This document shows, piece after piece, positions 1 through 10,762 of a stretch of 64,000 nt of DNA. Numbering within the stretch: position 1 is the first letter of the stretch; the number at the start of each line of letters is the position of its first letter. The notes under the pieces are model-generated. The model saw only the letters and a program-made list of their open reading frames with translations, made no database searches and had not been told where the DNA came from. The DNA is from Arhodomonas sp052060015. Its GTDB lineage: Bacteria; Pseudomonadota; Gammaproteobacteria; Nitrococcales; Nitrococcaceae. The DNA lies in the NCBI RefSeq assembly GCF_052060015.1, contig NZ_JBPODZ010000006.1, positions 62,001 to 126,000 on the forward strand, read 5' to 3'. Both the position numbers and the translations under genes were made by a program.

Positions 1-1
1 C

Positions 2-2484
<2,483 letters not shown>

Positions 2485-2488
<4 letters not shown>

Positions 2489-2961
2489 GCAAGACGCCGC
2501 TGACGGTACAGGGCGCCGAGAAGCTCAAGGCGGAGCTCGACCGCCTCAAGCACCAGGACCGGCCACGGGTGATTCAGGCGATCGCCGAGGCCCGGGAGCA
2601 CGGCGATCTCAAGGAGAACGCGGAGTATCATGCCGCCCGCGAGCAGCAGGGCTTCATCGAGGGGCGGATCGCCGAGATCGAGGGCAAGCTCGCCAATGCC
2701 CAGGTCATCGACGTCAAGAGCCTGCCCGCCAACGGCAAGGTGGTCTTCGGGGTGACGGTAGTGCTCGCCGACGAGGACTCCGGCGAGGAGAAGAGCTACC
2801 AGATCGTTGGCGAGGACGAGGCCGATATCAAGGAGGGACGGATCTCCATTCAGTCGCCTATCGCCCGTGCCCTTATTGGCAAGGAGGAGGGCGATATCGC
2901 CGAGGTACAGGCCCCCGGTGGCACCCGCAGCTACGAGATCGTCGAGGTCCGCTACGAGTGA
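2485..2961 (+). CDS. greA: Transcription elongation factor GreA
   Basis: Binds the RNA polymerase secondary channel and stimulates cleavage of backtracked RNA. At 158 residues it is full length for GreA. The N-terminal coiled coil carries the acidic tip DLKENAEY (Asp41 and Glu44, the residues that coordinate the catalytic magnesium in the family), followed by the FKBP-like C-terminal domain ending SYEIVEVRYE. Its ATG overlaps the carB stop (ATGA), indicating translational coupling. The convergent yhbY gene ends nine bases downstream, and I see no terminator hairpin between them. Confidence 0.97.
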
Positions 2962-2969
2962 GTGGCTGG

Positions 2970-3269
2970 CTAGGGCAGCGCGATGGGCTCGCGCTTGTCC
3001 GAATTGCGGCGATAGAGCAGGGCGATGTGGCCGACGCGCTGCACCAGCGTGGCCCCGGTGGCCTTGATGATACGATCGATAAAGGCCTGTCGCTGCGCTC
3101 GGTCTTCGGCGACGAGCTTGACCTTGACCAGCTCATGATCACGCAATGCCCGCTCGAGCTCGGCGATCACCGCGTCGGTGAGCCCGGCATTACCGGTGCG
3201 CACCAGCGGGTGGAGGTCGTGGCCGAGGCGGCGCAGGTGGCGGCGCTGGGCTTCGGTGAGCGGCTGCAT
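2970..3269 (-). CDS. yhbY: CRM-domain RNA-binding ribosome assembly protein YhbY
   Basis: A 99-residue single CRM (KH-like) domain protein associated with 50S precursor particles. It has the family layout: LTEAQRRHLRRLGHDLHPLV, then the RTGNAGLTDAVIAELERAL helix, the DHELVKVKL strand and a C-terminal GHIALLYRRN. The start at 3269 is chosen because GAGG lies eight bases upstream and the protein then matches the E. coli length; an in-frame ATG at 3284 has poorer spacing. It is convergent with greA and divergent from rlmE, as in many gammaproteobacteria. Confidence 0.95.
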   Translation of the reverse strand: MQPLTEAQRRHLRRLGHDLHPLVRTGNAGLTDAVIAELERALRDHELVKVKLVAEDRAQRQAFIDRIIKATGATLVQRVGHIALLYRRNSDKREPIALP

Positions 3270-3282
3270 CGGGGAAACCCTC

Positions 3283-3567
3283 ATGTCCTCTAGGCGAAGC
3301 GGCGGAATGGTATCACGGGGCGGAGAGCAACGCCCGGAGGCGTTCGTCGGGCTGCGGGCCGAGCTGGCGGTGGTACTGGTGTTCGGTGCCATCGCCGCGC
3401 TGCTGATCGTGGGCCTGGACCTGCGGCGCTGGGTGGAGTTGGTCCTGTTGGCGGGCATCGGCTTCGCCGCCGGGGGCTGGATGGCGGTGCGTACCCGCGC
3501 CGCGGAGCGGCGGGCGCTGGATGGGCGCGAGTCGCGGGAGGGGGGCGGTGGCCCGGAGCAAGAGTAG
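3283..3567 (+). CDS. Putative small two-helix membrane protein
   Basis: A 94-codon frame between yhbY and rlmE whose translation has two well-separated hydrophobic stretches, about residues 27-46 (LAVVLVFGAIAALLIVGLDL) and 48-66 (VELVLLAGIGFAAGGWMAV), linked by a short charged turn: a helical hairpin. The tail is basic then acidic. No family recognised. The start is uncertain: ATG at 3283 overlaps the divergent yhbY start region and ATG at 3307 has no clear ribosome-binding site. It overlaps the rlmE start by 20 bases, which would suit translational coupling. It may be a chance frame in GC-rich DNA, though such frames rarely give clean paired membrane segments. Confidence 0.4.
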   Translation: MSSRRSGGMVSRGGEQRPEAFVGLRAELAVVLVFGAIAALLIVGLDLRRWVELVLLAGIGFAAGGWMAVRTRAAERRALDGRESREGGGGPEQE

Positions 3568-4168
3568 CCGGCGCTGGCTGCGCGAGCACTTCGATGACGC
3601 CCATGTCCGGCGCGCGCAAAAGGAAGGCTGGCGTTCCCGCGCGGTGTTCAAGCTCGAGGAGATCGACGCCCGCGACCGCCTGCTGCGCCCCGGCCGGGTG
3701 GTGGTGGACCTGGGGGCGGCGCCGGGCGGGTGGTCGCAGTACTGCAGCCGGCGGCTCGGCGAGGCGGGCCGCATCGTGGCCTTGGATTGCCTGCCCATGG
3801 ATCCGCTGCCCGACGTGCGCTTCATCCAGGCGGATTTCACCGAGGACGCCGCCCTGGCCGCCCTGGAAGAGGCCCTCGCCGGCGCGGGCGTGGACCTTGT
3901 CCTCTCCGATATGGCCCCCAATATCTCCGGGCAGGCAGCGGTGGACCAGCCACGCGCGATGTATCTCGCCGAGCTGGCCCTCGACTTCGCCGCCGCGCAC
4001 CTGGAACCCGGGGGCGATCTGCTGGTCAAGACCTTTCAAGGAGAAGGTTTCGACGAGTATCTCCGGAACCTGCGCGGGCAATTCAAACGGGTGGTCTCGC
4101 GCAAGCCGGACGCCTCCCGCGGGCGAAGCCGCGAGGTGTATTTGTTGGCGCGGGATTTCCACCCGTAG
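3548..4168 (+). CDS. rlmE: 23S rRNA 2'-O-methyltransferase RlmE (RrmJ/FtsJ)
   Basis: Methylates the 2'-OH of U2552 in the 23S rRNA A-loop using SAM. The protein has the KDKE-type Rossmann fold: RSRAVFKLEEID carries the first lysine, VVDLGAAPGGWSQY is the SAM-binding motif I, LVLSDMAPNISG holds the catalytic aspartate, and GGDLLVKTFQGEGFDE has the second lysine. GTG at 3548 is chosen because GGGAGG lies six bases upstream and the 206-residue product matches E. coli RlmE; a further upstream ATG at 3521 would add nine residues with no homology support. It precedes ftsH, as in E. coli. Confidence 0.95.
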   Translation: MARSKSSRRWLREHFDDAHVRRAQKEGWRSRAVFKLEEIDARDRLLRPGRVVVDLGAAPGGWSQYCSRRLGEAGRIVALDCLPMDPLPDVRFIQADFTEDAALAALEEALAGAGVDLVLSDMAPNISGQAAVDQPRAMYLAELALDFAAAHLEPGGDLLVKTFQGEGFDEYLRNLRGQFKRVVSRKPDASRGRSREVYLLARDFHP

Positions 4169-4236
4169 TACCGTTGAGCCGAGTTCATCCTGCGGGATGC
4201 GGCCCTCGAAATGCATTCGGACCGAGGTGAGCAGCC

Positions 4237-6150
4237 TTGAACGACATGGCCAAGAATCTGATCCTCTGGGTGGTCATCGCCATCGTGCTGATGTCGGTGT
4301 TCAGCAACTTCCAGAGCAACAGCGTGACCCCGGGGGAGATCCCGTATTCACAGTTCCTCTCCGAGGTGAAGAACGGGAATATCAGCCAGGTCACCATCAA
4401 GGGGCCGGTGATCCGCGGTCAGAAGGACGGTGGCCAGCCGTTCACCACCTATAACCCGGAGACGGACAACAGCCCGCTGGTCGGTACGCTCCTGGATAAC
4501 GGCGTCACCATCGATGCCGAGCCCGAGGAGGGCCGCAGCATCCTGCTGCAGATCCTGATCTCCTGGTTCCCGTTCCTGCTGCTGATCGGGGTGTGGATCT
4601 ATTTCATGCGCCAGATGCAGGGTGGTGGCGGCGGCCGTGGGGCCATGTCCTTCGGCAAGAGCCGCGCCCGGATGATGTCCGAGGAGCAGGTCAAGATCAC
4701 CTTCGCCGACGTCGCCGGCGTGGAGGAGGCCAAGCAGGACGTGGTCGAGCTCGTGGAGTTCCTCCGCGATCCGTCCAAGTTCCAGCGTCTCGGTGGCAAG
4801 ATCCCCAAGGGCGTGCTCATGGTCGGACCGCCGGGCACGGGCAAGACCCTGCTTGCCAAGGCCATCGCCGGCGAGGCCCGGGTGCCGTTCTTCACCATCT
4901 CGGGCTCGGATTTCGTGGAGATGTTCGTCGGCGTAGGTGCCTCCCGGGTGCGTGATATGTTCGCGCAGGCCAAGAAGCACGCGCCGTGCATCATCTTCAT
5001 CGATGAGCTCGATGCCGTTGGCCGCCAGCGTGGTGCCGGCCTCGGTGGCGGCCATGACGAACGCGAGCAGACGCTGAACCAGATGCTCGTGGAGATGGAC
5101 GGCTTCGAGGGCAACGAGGGTGTGATCGTCATCGCCGCCACCAACCGCCCGGACGTGCTCGACCCGGCGCTGCTGCGTCCCGGCCGTTTCGACCGTCAGG
5201 TGGTGGTGCCGTTGCCGGATGTGCGCGGCCGTGAGCAGATCCTCAAGGTGCACCTGAGCAAGGTCCCGGTGGCCGATGACATCGATGCCCGCGTGATCGC
5301 CCGCGGTACACCCGGGTTCTCCGGCGCGGACCTCGCCAACCTGGTCAACGAGGCGTCGCTGTTCGCGGCGCGCCGGAACAAGCGCGTGGTCGACCAGCAG
5401 GACTTCGAGGACGCCAAGGACAAGATCATGATGGGCGCCGAGCGCAAGTCCATGGTGATGACCGAGGACGAGAAGCGCCTGACCGCCTACCACGAGTCCG
5501 GCCACGCCATCGTGGGACTGCGCTCCCCGGAGCACGACCCGGTGCACAAGGTCACCATCATCCCGCGCGGGCGGGCACTGGGTGTGACCATGTTCCTCCC
5601 CGAGGAGGACCGCTACAGTTTCACCAAGCGGCGGCTCAACAGCCAGATCGCGAGCCTGTTCGGCGGGCGGCTCGCCGAGGAGATCATCTTCGGGCCGGAC
5701 CGGGTCACCACCGGCGCGCAGAACGACATCCAGCGTGCCACCGAGCTCGCCCGCAACATGGTCACCAAGTGGGGGCTGTCCGACCGCATGGGGCCACTGT
5801 CCTACGGCGAGGACGAGGGCGAGGTCTTCCTCGGCCACCAGGTGACCCAGCACAAGACGATCTCCGACGAGACGGCCCACGCCATCGACGAGGAGGTGCG
5901 CCGAATCATCGAGGAGAACTACCGCTACGCCAAGCAGATCCTCGAGGAGAGCATGGATAAGCTCCACATGATGGCCGAGGCGCTCATGAAGTACGAGACC
6001 ATCGACCATGAGCAGATCGGGGACATCATGAACGGCCGCCCGCCGCGCCCGCCGGAGGACTCCCAAGGACCGGCCCAGCCGAGCACCGGGGAGGGCGGGG
6101 CCGATGAATCCGAGACCGGCAAGGTAGGTGGCCCCGCGAGCGAGCACTGA
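4237..6150 (+). CDS. ftsH: Membrane-anchored ATP-dependent zinc metalloprotease FtsH
   Basis: Hexameric inner-membrane AAA+ protease that degrades misfolded membrane proteins and regulators. The 637 residues show an N-terminal membrane helix (6-22), a periplasmic loop, a second helix (about 105-123), Walker A GPPGTGKT (197-204), Walker B IIFIDELDA (252-260), the second region of homology through NRPDVLDPALLRPGRFDR, and the zinc site HESGH (419-423). TTG at 4237 has GAGG nine bases upstream, while ATG at 4246 is too far from it, so the TTG start (MNDMAKN) is preferred. The tail is proline- and acid-rich. The stop overlaps a possible early folP start. Confidence 0.98.
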   Translation: MNDMAKNLILWVVIAIVLMSVFSNFQSNSVTPGEIPYSQFLSEVKNGNISQVTIKGPVIRGQKDGGQPFTTYNPETDNSPLVGTLLDNGVTIDAEPEEGRSILLQILISWFPFLLLIGVWIYFMRQMQGGGGGRGAMSFGKSRARMMSEEQVKITFADVAGVEEAKQDVVELVEFLRDPSKFQRLGGKIPKGVLMVGPPGTGKTLLAKAIAGEARVPFFTISGSDFVEMFVGVGASRVRDMFAQAKKHAPCIIFIDELDAVGRQRGAGLGGGHDEREQTLNQMLVEMDGFEGNEGVIVIAATNRPDVLDPALLRPGRFDRQVVVPLPDVRGREQILKVHLSKVPVADDIDARVIARGTPGFSGADLANLVNEASLFAARRNKRVVDQQDFEDAKDKIMMGAERKSMVMTEDEKRLTAYHESGHAIVGLRSPEHDPVHKVTIIPRGRALGVTMFLPEEDRYSFTKRRLNSQIASLFGGRLAEEIIFGPDRVTTGAQNDIQRATELARNMVTKWGLSDRMGPLSYGEDEGEVFLGHQVTQHKTISDETAHAIDEEVRRIIEENYRYAKQILEESMDKLHMMAEALMKYETIDHEQIGDIMNGRPPRPPEDSQGPAQPSTGEGGADESETGKVGGPASEH

Positions 6151-6197
6151 TGCGCCGGCCCCCCCAGCGGGGGCCCGGGGACGCGGATAGGGCCCGT

Positions 6198-7064
6198 ATG
6201 ACGGATGCGATAATGGACTGCGGCGGGAAACCGCTGGATCTCTCTACGCCTGTGGTGATGGGCGTGCTCAATGTCACCCCCGACTCCTTCTCGGACGGGG
6301 GTGATTTCATTGACGCGGATACTGCCCTGGAGCGCGGCCATCGATTGGTGGCCGAGGGGGCCGCGATCGTGGACATCGGGGGGGAGTCCACCCGACCGGG
6401 TGCCGAGGGGGTTACCGAGCAAGAGGAGCTCGCACGGGTCCTGCCGGTGCTCGAGGCGCTCGCCGCGGAACTGCCGGTGCCGGTATCGGTGGATACCACC
6501 AAGCCCGGGGTGATGCGCGCTGCGGCGCGGGCGGGTGCCGGGATGATCAACGACGTCATGGCGCTTCGCCAACCCGGCGCCCTGGAGGCCGCCGCGGAGA
6601 CCGGCTTACCGGTCTGTCTGATGCACATGAAGGGCACCCCGCGGAACATGCAGCGCAATCCTCACTATGACGACGTGATCGCGGAGGTGGGCACCTTCCT
6701 GGACGAACGGGTGGCCGCCTGTGAGGCGGCGGGCATCCCGCGATCCCGGGTCCTCCTGGATCCGGGGTTCGGCTTCGGTAAGGATATGACCCACAACGCC
6801 ACGCTGCTGCATCACCTGGACGCGCTGGTCGGCCTCGGCCTGCCGGTGCTCGTGGGGCTGTCGCGTAAGTCCTTTATCGGGCATATCGTGGATCGGCCGC
6901 CCAAGGAGCGGGTCAGCGGGAGCCTCGCGGCCCATGTCCTCGCTGTCCGGGCCGGGGCCCGGGTGATCCGCGCCCATGACGTAGCGGCGACCGTGGACGC
7001 GCTTCGGGTGGCGGAGTTCGTGATGGGCAACGGGGACATCCCCAGGGAGGGTGGTAATGGCTAG
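6198..7064 (+). CDS. folP: Dihydropteroate synthase
   Basis: Condenses p-aminobenzoate with 6-hydroxymethyl-7,8-dihydropterin pyrophosphate in folate synthesis; the target of sulfonamides. TIM-barrel signatures are VMGVLNVTPDSFSDGG near the N-terminus, GGESTRPGA for the pterin loop, LMHMKGTPRNMQ, and the C-terminal VGLSRKSFIG. The start is not settled: ATG at 6150 overlaps the ftsH stop, ATG at 6198 has a weak GGATAGGG upstream, and ATG at 6213 gives the E. coli-like length. It lies in the conserved ftsH-folP-glmM order and overlaps glmM by eight bases. Confidence 0.95.
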   Translation: MTDAIMDCGGKPLDLSTPVVMGVLNVTPDSFSDGGDFIDADTALERGHRLVAEGAAIVDIGGESTRPGAEGVTEQEELARVLPVLEALAAELPVPVSVDTTKPGVMRAAARAGAGMINDVMALRQPGALEAAAETGLPVCLMHMKGTPRNMQRNPHYDDVIAEVGTFLDERVAACEAAGIPRSRVLLDPGFGFGKDMTHNATLLHHLDALVGLGLPVLVGLSRKSFIGHIVDRPPKERVSGSLAAHVLAVRAGARVIRAHDVAATVDALRVAEFVMGNGDIPREGGNG

Positions 7065-8418
7065 GCGCTATTTCGGCACCGACGGGATCCGCGGGCGGGT
7101 GGGTGAGTACCCGATCACAGCGGACTTCATGCTCAAGCTCGGCTGGGCCGCCGGGCGTGTGCTTGCCGGCCGCGGGACCAATAACGTGGTCGTCATCGGC
7201 AAGGACACGCGGCTGTCCAACTACATGTTCGAGTCCGCCCTGGAGGCCGGGCTTTCCTCCGCCGGCGTCAACATCCAACTGCTCGGGCCCATGCCTACCC
7301 CGGGCATTGCCTACCTCACCCGAACCTTGCAGGCGAATGCCGGCATCGTGATCAGTGCCTCGCACAATCCCCATTACGACAACGGCATCAAGTTCTTCTC
7401 CGCCGCCGGGCACAAGCTCGATGACGCCACCGAGACCGCCATCGAGGCCCGGCTGGAGGCACCGCTCGAGACCGTGGCCTCGGAGGGGCTCGGCAAGGCC
7501 TACCGGATGGTGGATGCCGCGGGGCGCTACATCGAGTTCTGTAAGCATACCTTGCGGGCCGGCGGTGATCTCTCCGGTCTCCGCCTGGTCGTGGACTGCG
7601 CCAATGGCGCCGCCTACCAAGTGGCGCCGGCGGTGTTCCGGGAGCTGGGCGCCGAGGTGCTGGCCATCGGGGCCGAGCCGGATGGGCTCAACATCAATGT
7701 CGACTGCGGATCGCTGCACCCTGCGGCGCTGCAGGCGGCGGTGCTGCGAGAGCGGGCGGATGCCGGCATCGCCCTCGACGGCGACGGCGACCGTGTGATC
7801 ATGGTCGACGAGCACGGGGAGGTGCTCGACGGCGATGACCTGCTCTGGATCATCGCCCGGGAGCGCCACGCCGCGGAAGGCCTGGCCGCTCCGGTGGTGG
7901 GCACGTTGATGTCGAATCTCGGGCTGGAGCGCGCCCTGCTCGGGGCGGGTATCGGCTTCGAACGGGTCAAGGTCGGTGACCGCTATGTCCTCGAACGCCT
8001 CGTCGAGACCGGGGGGGTCCTCGGCGGCGAGTCCTCCGGCCATATCGTCTGCTTGGATCGCACCAGCACCGGCGATGGCATCGTTTCCGCGCTGCAGGTG
8101 CTCGGCTATGCGGTGCAGGCCGGGCGGGGGCTCGCCGAGATACGGCGCGGCATGGAGCGCCTGCCCCAGGAAATGGTCAACGTCCCCGTGGCCGAGCGGC
8201 GGGACCCTTGGGAGGTCCCGGCGGTGAACGAGGCAGTGCGCGAGATCGAGGCGGAGCTTGGCGAGGCCGGGCGGGTGCTGCTGCGGCCATCGGGCACCGA
8301 GCCCGTGATCCGCGTGATGGTGGAGGCGCGTGACGGGGCCCTGGCGGATCGCGCCGCACGCTGGCTGGCCGAGCGCGTCGGCGCCGCCATGGGCCGAGAG
8401 CCCAGTGTCGTGGATTGA
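7057..8418 (+). CDS. glmM: Phosphoglucosamine mutase
   Basis: Interconverts glucosamine-6-phosphate and glucosamine-1-phosphate for UDP-GlcNAc, peptidoglycan and LPS synthesis. The 453 residues match the family length. The phosphoserine loop ISASHNPHYDNGIKF places the active Ser at 102, the metal-binding loop is DGDGDR, the sugar loop is GGESSGH, and the phosphate-binding RPSGTEPVIRVMVE is near the C-terminus. ATG at 7057 is used because GGGAGG precedes it by six to seven bases; it overlaps the folP stop. Confidence 0.97.
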   Translation: MARRYFGTDGIRGRVGEYPITADFMLKLGWAAGRVLAGRGTNNVVVIGKDTRLSNYMFESALEAGLSSAGVNIQLLGPMPTPGIAYLTRTLQANAGIVISASHNPHYDNGIKFFSAAGHKLDDATETAIEARLEAPLETVASEGLGKAYRMVDAAGRYIEFCKHTLRAGGDLSGLRLVVDCANGAAYQVAPAVFRELGAEVLAIGAEPDGLNINVDCGSLHPAALQAAVLRERADAGIALDGDGDRVIMVDEHGEVLDGDDLLWIIARERHAAEGLAAPVVGTLMSNLGLERALLGAGIGFERVKVGDRYVLERLVETGGVLGGESSGHIVCLDRTSTGDGIVSALQVLGYAVQAGRGLAEIRRGMERLPQEMVNVPVAERRDPWEVPAVNEAVREIEAELGEAGRVLLRPSGTEPVIRVMVEARDGALADRAARWLAERVGAAMGREPSVVD

Positions 8419-8474
8419 TTTCCACCGCCCCCGCGGGTACCCTAACGCGCCTTGAGCGGAGACGACGGGGACCC

Positions 8475-9224
8475 ATGCGCCAGCCGCTGGTCATCGGCAA
8501 CTGGAAGATGAACGGCAGCCTCGCCGAGGCCCGGGCGCTGGCCGTGGCGGTGGCGGACGGCGTCGAAGCCCTTCACGGGGTACGGGTCGGCGTGATGCCA
8601 CCCATGGTCCACATCCCTGCGGTGGCCGAGGCCCTGGCGGGGACGCAGGTGTCGCTGGGGGCGCAGAACGTCGCGGATGCGGATGCCGGGGCGTATACCG
8701 GCGAGGTCAGCGCCGCCATGCTCGCGGAGCTCGGTTGTACGTATGCCCTCGTCGGCCACTCCGAGCGGCGTGGCCACTACAACGAGTCTGACGATCTGGT
8801 TGCGGCCCGTTTTGCGGCAGCCGGTGCAGGCGGCGTCACCCCGGTGCTGTGCGTCGGCGAGACCCTGGAGCAGCGGCGGTCCGGGGAAACCGAGGCGGTG
8901 ATCGCCCGCCAGATCGACGCGGTCGCAGCGCGGCTCGGCGGCGCCGTGATGACGGGCGCAGTGATCGCTTATGAGCCGGTCTGGGCCATCGGCACCGGGG
9001 AGTCGGCCGCTCCGGAGCAAATCCGCGCGGTGCATGGTTTCATCCGCCGCCATCTTGGCTCCGCTGCCGCCGCCGTCCTTTACGGCGGGAGCGTCAAGGC
9101 CGATAACGCCGCAGCGCTGTTCGCCCTCGAGGAGGTCGACGGCGCGCTAGTGGGGGGCGCATCGTTGCGCCCCGGTGAATTCTTGTCTATATGCCGGGCC
9201 GCTGCGGCGTGCCCGGCATCGTGA
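8475..9224 (+). CDS. tpiA: Triosephosphate isomerase
   Basis: Interconverts dihydroxyacetone phosphate and glyceraldehyde-3-phosphate. The 249-residue TIM barrel has GNWKMNG with Lys11, the electrophilic His95 in VGHSERR, the catalytic base Glu167 in AYEPVWAIGTG, and the phosphate-binding LYGGSVKADNA. The ATG at 8475 is preferred over an upstream in-frame ATG at 8415, which lies inside the 3' end of glmM and would add a basic stretch without homology. The position between glmM and secG is common outside enterics. Confidence 0.97.
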   Translation: MRQPLVIGNWKMNGSLAEARALAVAVADGVEALHGVRVGVMPPMVHIPAVAEALAGTQVSLGAQNVADADAGAYTGEVSAAMLAELGCTYALVGHSERRGHYNESDDLVAARFAAAGAGGVTPVLCVGETLEQRRSGETEAVIARQIDAVAARLGGAVMTGAVIAYEPVWAIGTGESAAPEQIRAVHGFIRRHLGSAAAAVLYGGSVKADNAAALFALEEVDGALVGGASLRPGEFLSICRAAAACPAS

Positions 9225-9240
9225 ACTTCGGGGCCAGTTG

Positions 9241-9603
9241 ATGTCCGTTTACAGTATCCTGCTCGCTGTCCATGTCCTTGTCTGCCTGGCGGTGATCGGT
9301 GTGGTGCTGCTCCAGCACGGCAAGGGCGCGGACGCCGGCGCGGCGTTCGGCAGTGGTGCTTCGGGGACGGTGTTCGGCTCCCGCGGTGCGGCCTCGTTCC
9401 TGAGCAAGGTAACGGCGGTGCTGGCCGCGAGCTTCTTTGGCACCAGCCTGGTGCTGGCGATGATCACCGGCAGCTTCGACGACGTCGGCAGCGTCATGGA
9501 CGGTGACGGCGGCAGCGTGATCGATGAACGGGTACCGGAGTCCGCCGGTGAGGCCAGCGGCGAGGGCAGCGGGGAGCCGCCGGCCCCGGCACCTTCGGAG
9601 TAG
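9241..9603 (+). CDS. secG: Sec translocon auxiliary subunit SecG
   Basis: Small partner of SecYE in protein export. The 120 residues contain two membrane helices (about 4-23 and 54-75) joined by the conserved loop LLQHGKGADAGAAFGSGASG and FGSRG. The C-terminal tail is acidic and glycine-, serine- and proline-rich, typical of SecG. Its ATG lies 16 bases after the tpiA stop. A tRNA-Leu gene with its own promoter follows, as in the secG-leuU order of E. coli. Confidence 0.95.
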   Translation: MSVYSILLAVHVLVCLAVIGVVLLQHGKGADAGAAFGSGASGTVFGSRGAASFLSKVTAVLAASFFGTSLVLAMITGSFDDVGSVMDGDGGSVIDERVPESAGEASGEGSGEPPAPAPSE

Positions 9604-9606
9604 GCA

Positions 9607-9635
9607 TTGCCGGTGTGTGGGCGCTTTGCTATAGT
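9607..9635 (+). promoter_or_regulatory. Sigma-70 promoter of tRNA-Leu
   Basis: TTGCCG (9607-9612) and TATAGT (9630-9635) are separated by 17 bases and followed by a GC-rich discriminator (GCGCG), the pattern expected of a stringently controlled stable-RNA promoter. The tRNA begins 43 bases downstream. Confidence 0.7.
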
Positions 9636-9677
9636 GCGCGCTCGCATCGTCAGCGGGATGCACGACAGTCATCGCAT

Positions 9678-9762
9678 GCGGATGTGGTGGAACTGGTAGA
9701 CACGCTGTCTTGAGGGGGCAGTGGCGAAAGCCGTGCCGGTTCGAGTCCGGCCATCCGCACCA
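9678..9762 (+). tRNA. leuU: tRNA-Leu (anticodon GAG)
   Basis: An 85-nt class II tRNA. The acceptor GCGGATG pairs with CATCCGC, the anticodon stem CTGTC/GGCAG closes a TTGAGGG loop giving anticodon GAG, a variable arm follows, the T-arm is GCCGG-TTCGAGT-CCGGC, and CCA is encoded. The D-loop has TGGTAGACACGC as in other leucine tRNAs. It sits after secG, as leuU does in E. coli. Confidence 0.97.
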
Positions 9763-9773
9763 TATCCTTTCCG

Positions 9774-9791
9774 GCGCGGGAACCCCCGCGC
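9774..9791 (+). terminator. Hairpin after tRNA-Leu, possible terminator
   Basis: GCGCGGG (9774-9780) pairs perfectly with CCCGCGC (9785-9791) around a four-base loop. It is followed by AT-rich DNA but no unbroken T-run, so it may act as a weak terminator or as the 3' boundary for tRNA processing. Confidence 0.45.
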
Positions 9792-9831
9792 TAACTATTT
9801 GTTTAATAAAGAAAAATACCGTCCGCGGAAG

Positions 9832-9861
9832 TTGACACCGGCGTCATCGTTCGCCTAGACT
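9832..9861 (+). promoter_or_regulatory. Sigma-70 promoter of the nuo operon
   Basis: A consensus TTGACA (9832-9837) and TAGACT (9856-9861) are separated by 18 bases, 62 bases before the nuoA start. The AT-rich stretch just upstream (9793-9819) could serve as an UP element. Confidence 0.75.
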
Positions 9862-9923
9862 GCCGGCAGTTCATCAGCGCGCCGACCTTCCCTTCGGCGT
9901 CCTCCGCAACGGTTGGGCAGTCC

Positions 9924-10280
9924 ATGGTTGAATCGTACCTACCCATCCTGGTGTTTATCTTGATCGCGGTCGGGTTGGGGGTCGCGCTTCCGGCCCTCGG
10001 CTTCATCCTCGGTCCCACCCGCCCGGACGACGAGAAGCTCTCCGCCTACGAGTGCGGCTTCGAGGCGTTCGAGGACTCGCGCATGAAGTTCGATGTGCGC
10101 TACTACTTGGTCGCCATCCTGTTCATCATCTTCGATTTGGAGATCGCCTTCCTGTTCCCGTGGGCGATCGTTCTCGACAAGGTAGGCCTGTTCGGCTTCG
10201 CGGCGATGGCCCTGTTCGTGGGCATCCTGCTGGTCGGTTTCCTCTACGAGTGGAAGAAGGGGGCGCTGGAATGGGAGTAG
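9924..10280 (+). CDS. nuoA: NADH:quinone oxidoreductase subunit A
   Basis: Membrane subunit of complex I, near the quinone site. The 118 residues hold three membrane helices (about 5-28, 62-82, 88-108). The conserved loop between the first two contains SAYECGFEAFEDSRMKFDVRY with the cysteine typical of NuoA/ND3, and FDLEIAFLFPWA follows. It is the first gene of a complete 14-gene nuo operon and its stop overlaps the nuoB start by ten bases. Confidence 0.97.
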   Translation: MVESYLPILVFILIAVGLGVALPALGFILGPTRPDDEKLSAYECGFEAFEDSRMKFDVRYYLVAILFIIFDLEIAFLFPWAIVLDKVGLFGFAAMALFVGILLVGFLYEWKKGALEWE

Positions 10281-10747
10281 AAGGCGTTCTCGAGCGGGGG
10301 TTCGTCACCACCTCCTCCGACAAGCTCATCAACTGGGCGCGGACCGGCTCGCTGTGGCCCATGACCTTCGGGCTCGCCTGCTGTGCGGTGGAGATGATGC
10401 ACACCGGTGCGGCGCGCTACGACATGGACCGCTTCGGCGTGATCTTCCGCCCCTCGCCCCGGCAATCGGACGTAATGATCGTCGCCGGCACCCTGGTCAA
10501 CAAGATGGCGCCGGCGCTGCGCAAGGTCTATGACCAGATGGCCGAGCCGCGCTGGGTCATCTCCATGGGCTCCTGTGCCAACGGTGGCGGTTATTACCAC
10601 TATTCGTATTCGGTGGTGCGCGGTTGTGACCGCATCGTGCCGGTGGATATCTACGTGCCCGGCTGCCCGCCCACGGCGGAGGCATTGCTCTACGGCATCA
10701 TCCAGCTACAGAAGAAGATCCACCGCACCAACACCATCGCCCGCTGA
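10271..10747 (+). CDS. nuoB: NADH:quinone oxidoreductase subunit B
   Basis: Carries Fe-S cluster N2, which passes electrons to quinone. The 158 residues include all four cluster ligands: the CC pair in LACCAVEMMH, the cysteine in MGSCANGGGYY and that in VPGCPPTAEALL. The frame is open far upstream inside nuoA, but homology begins at ATG 10271 (MGVEGVLERGFVTTS), which overlaps the nuoA stop. Confidence 0.97.
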   Translation: MGVEGVLERGFVTTSSDKLINWARTGSLWPMTFGLACCAVEMMHTGAARYDMDRFGVIFRPSPRQSDVMIVAGTLVNKMAPALRKVYDQMAEPRWVISMGSCANGGGYYHYSYSVVRGCDRIVPVDIYVPGCPPTAEALLYGIIQLQKKIHRTNTIAR

Positions 10748-10762
10748 GGAGGCTTCCAGTCC

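Noticed and set aside
4348..6147. A 599-codon open frame antisense to ftsH
   Set aside because: It mirrors the ftsH frame in GC-rich DNA, is histidine- and leucine-rich without any domain, and the sense strand codes a clear FtsH.
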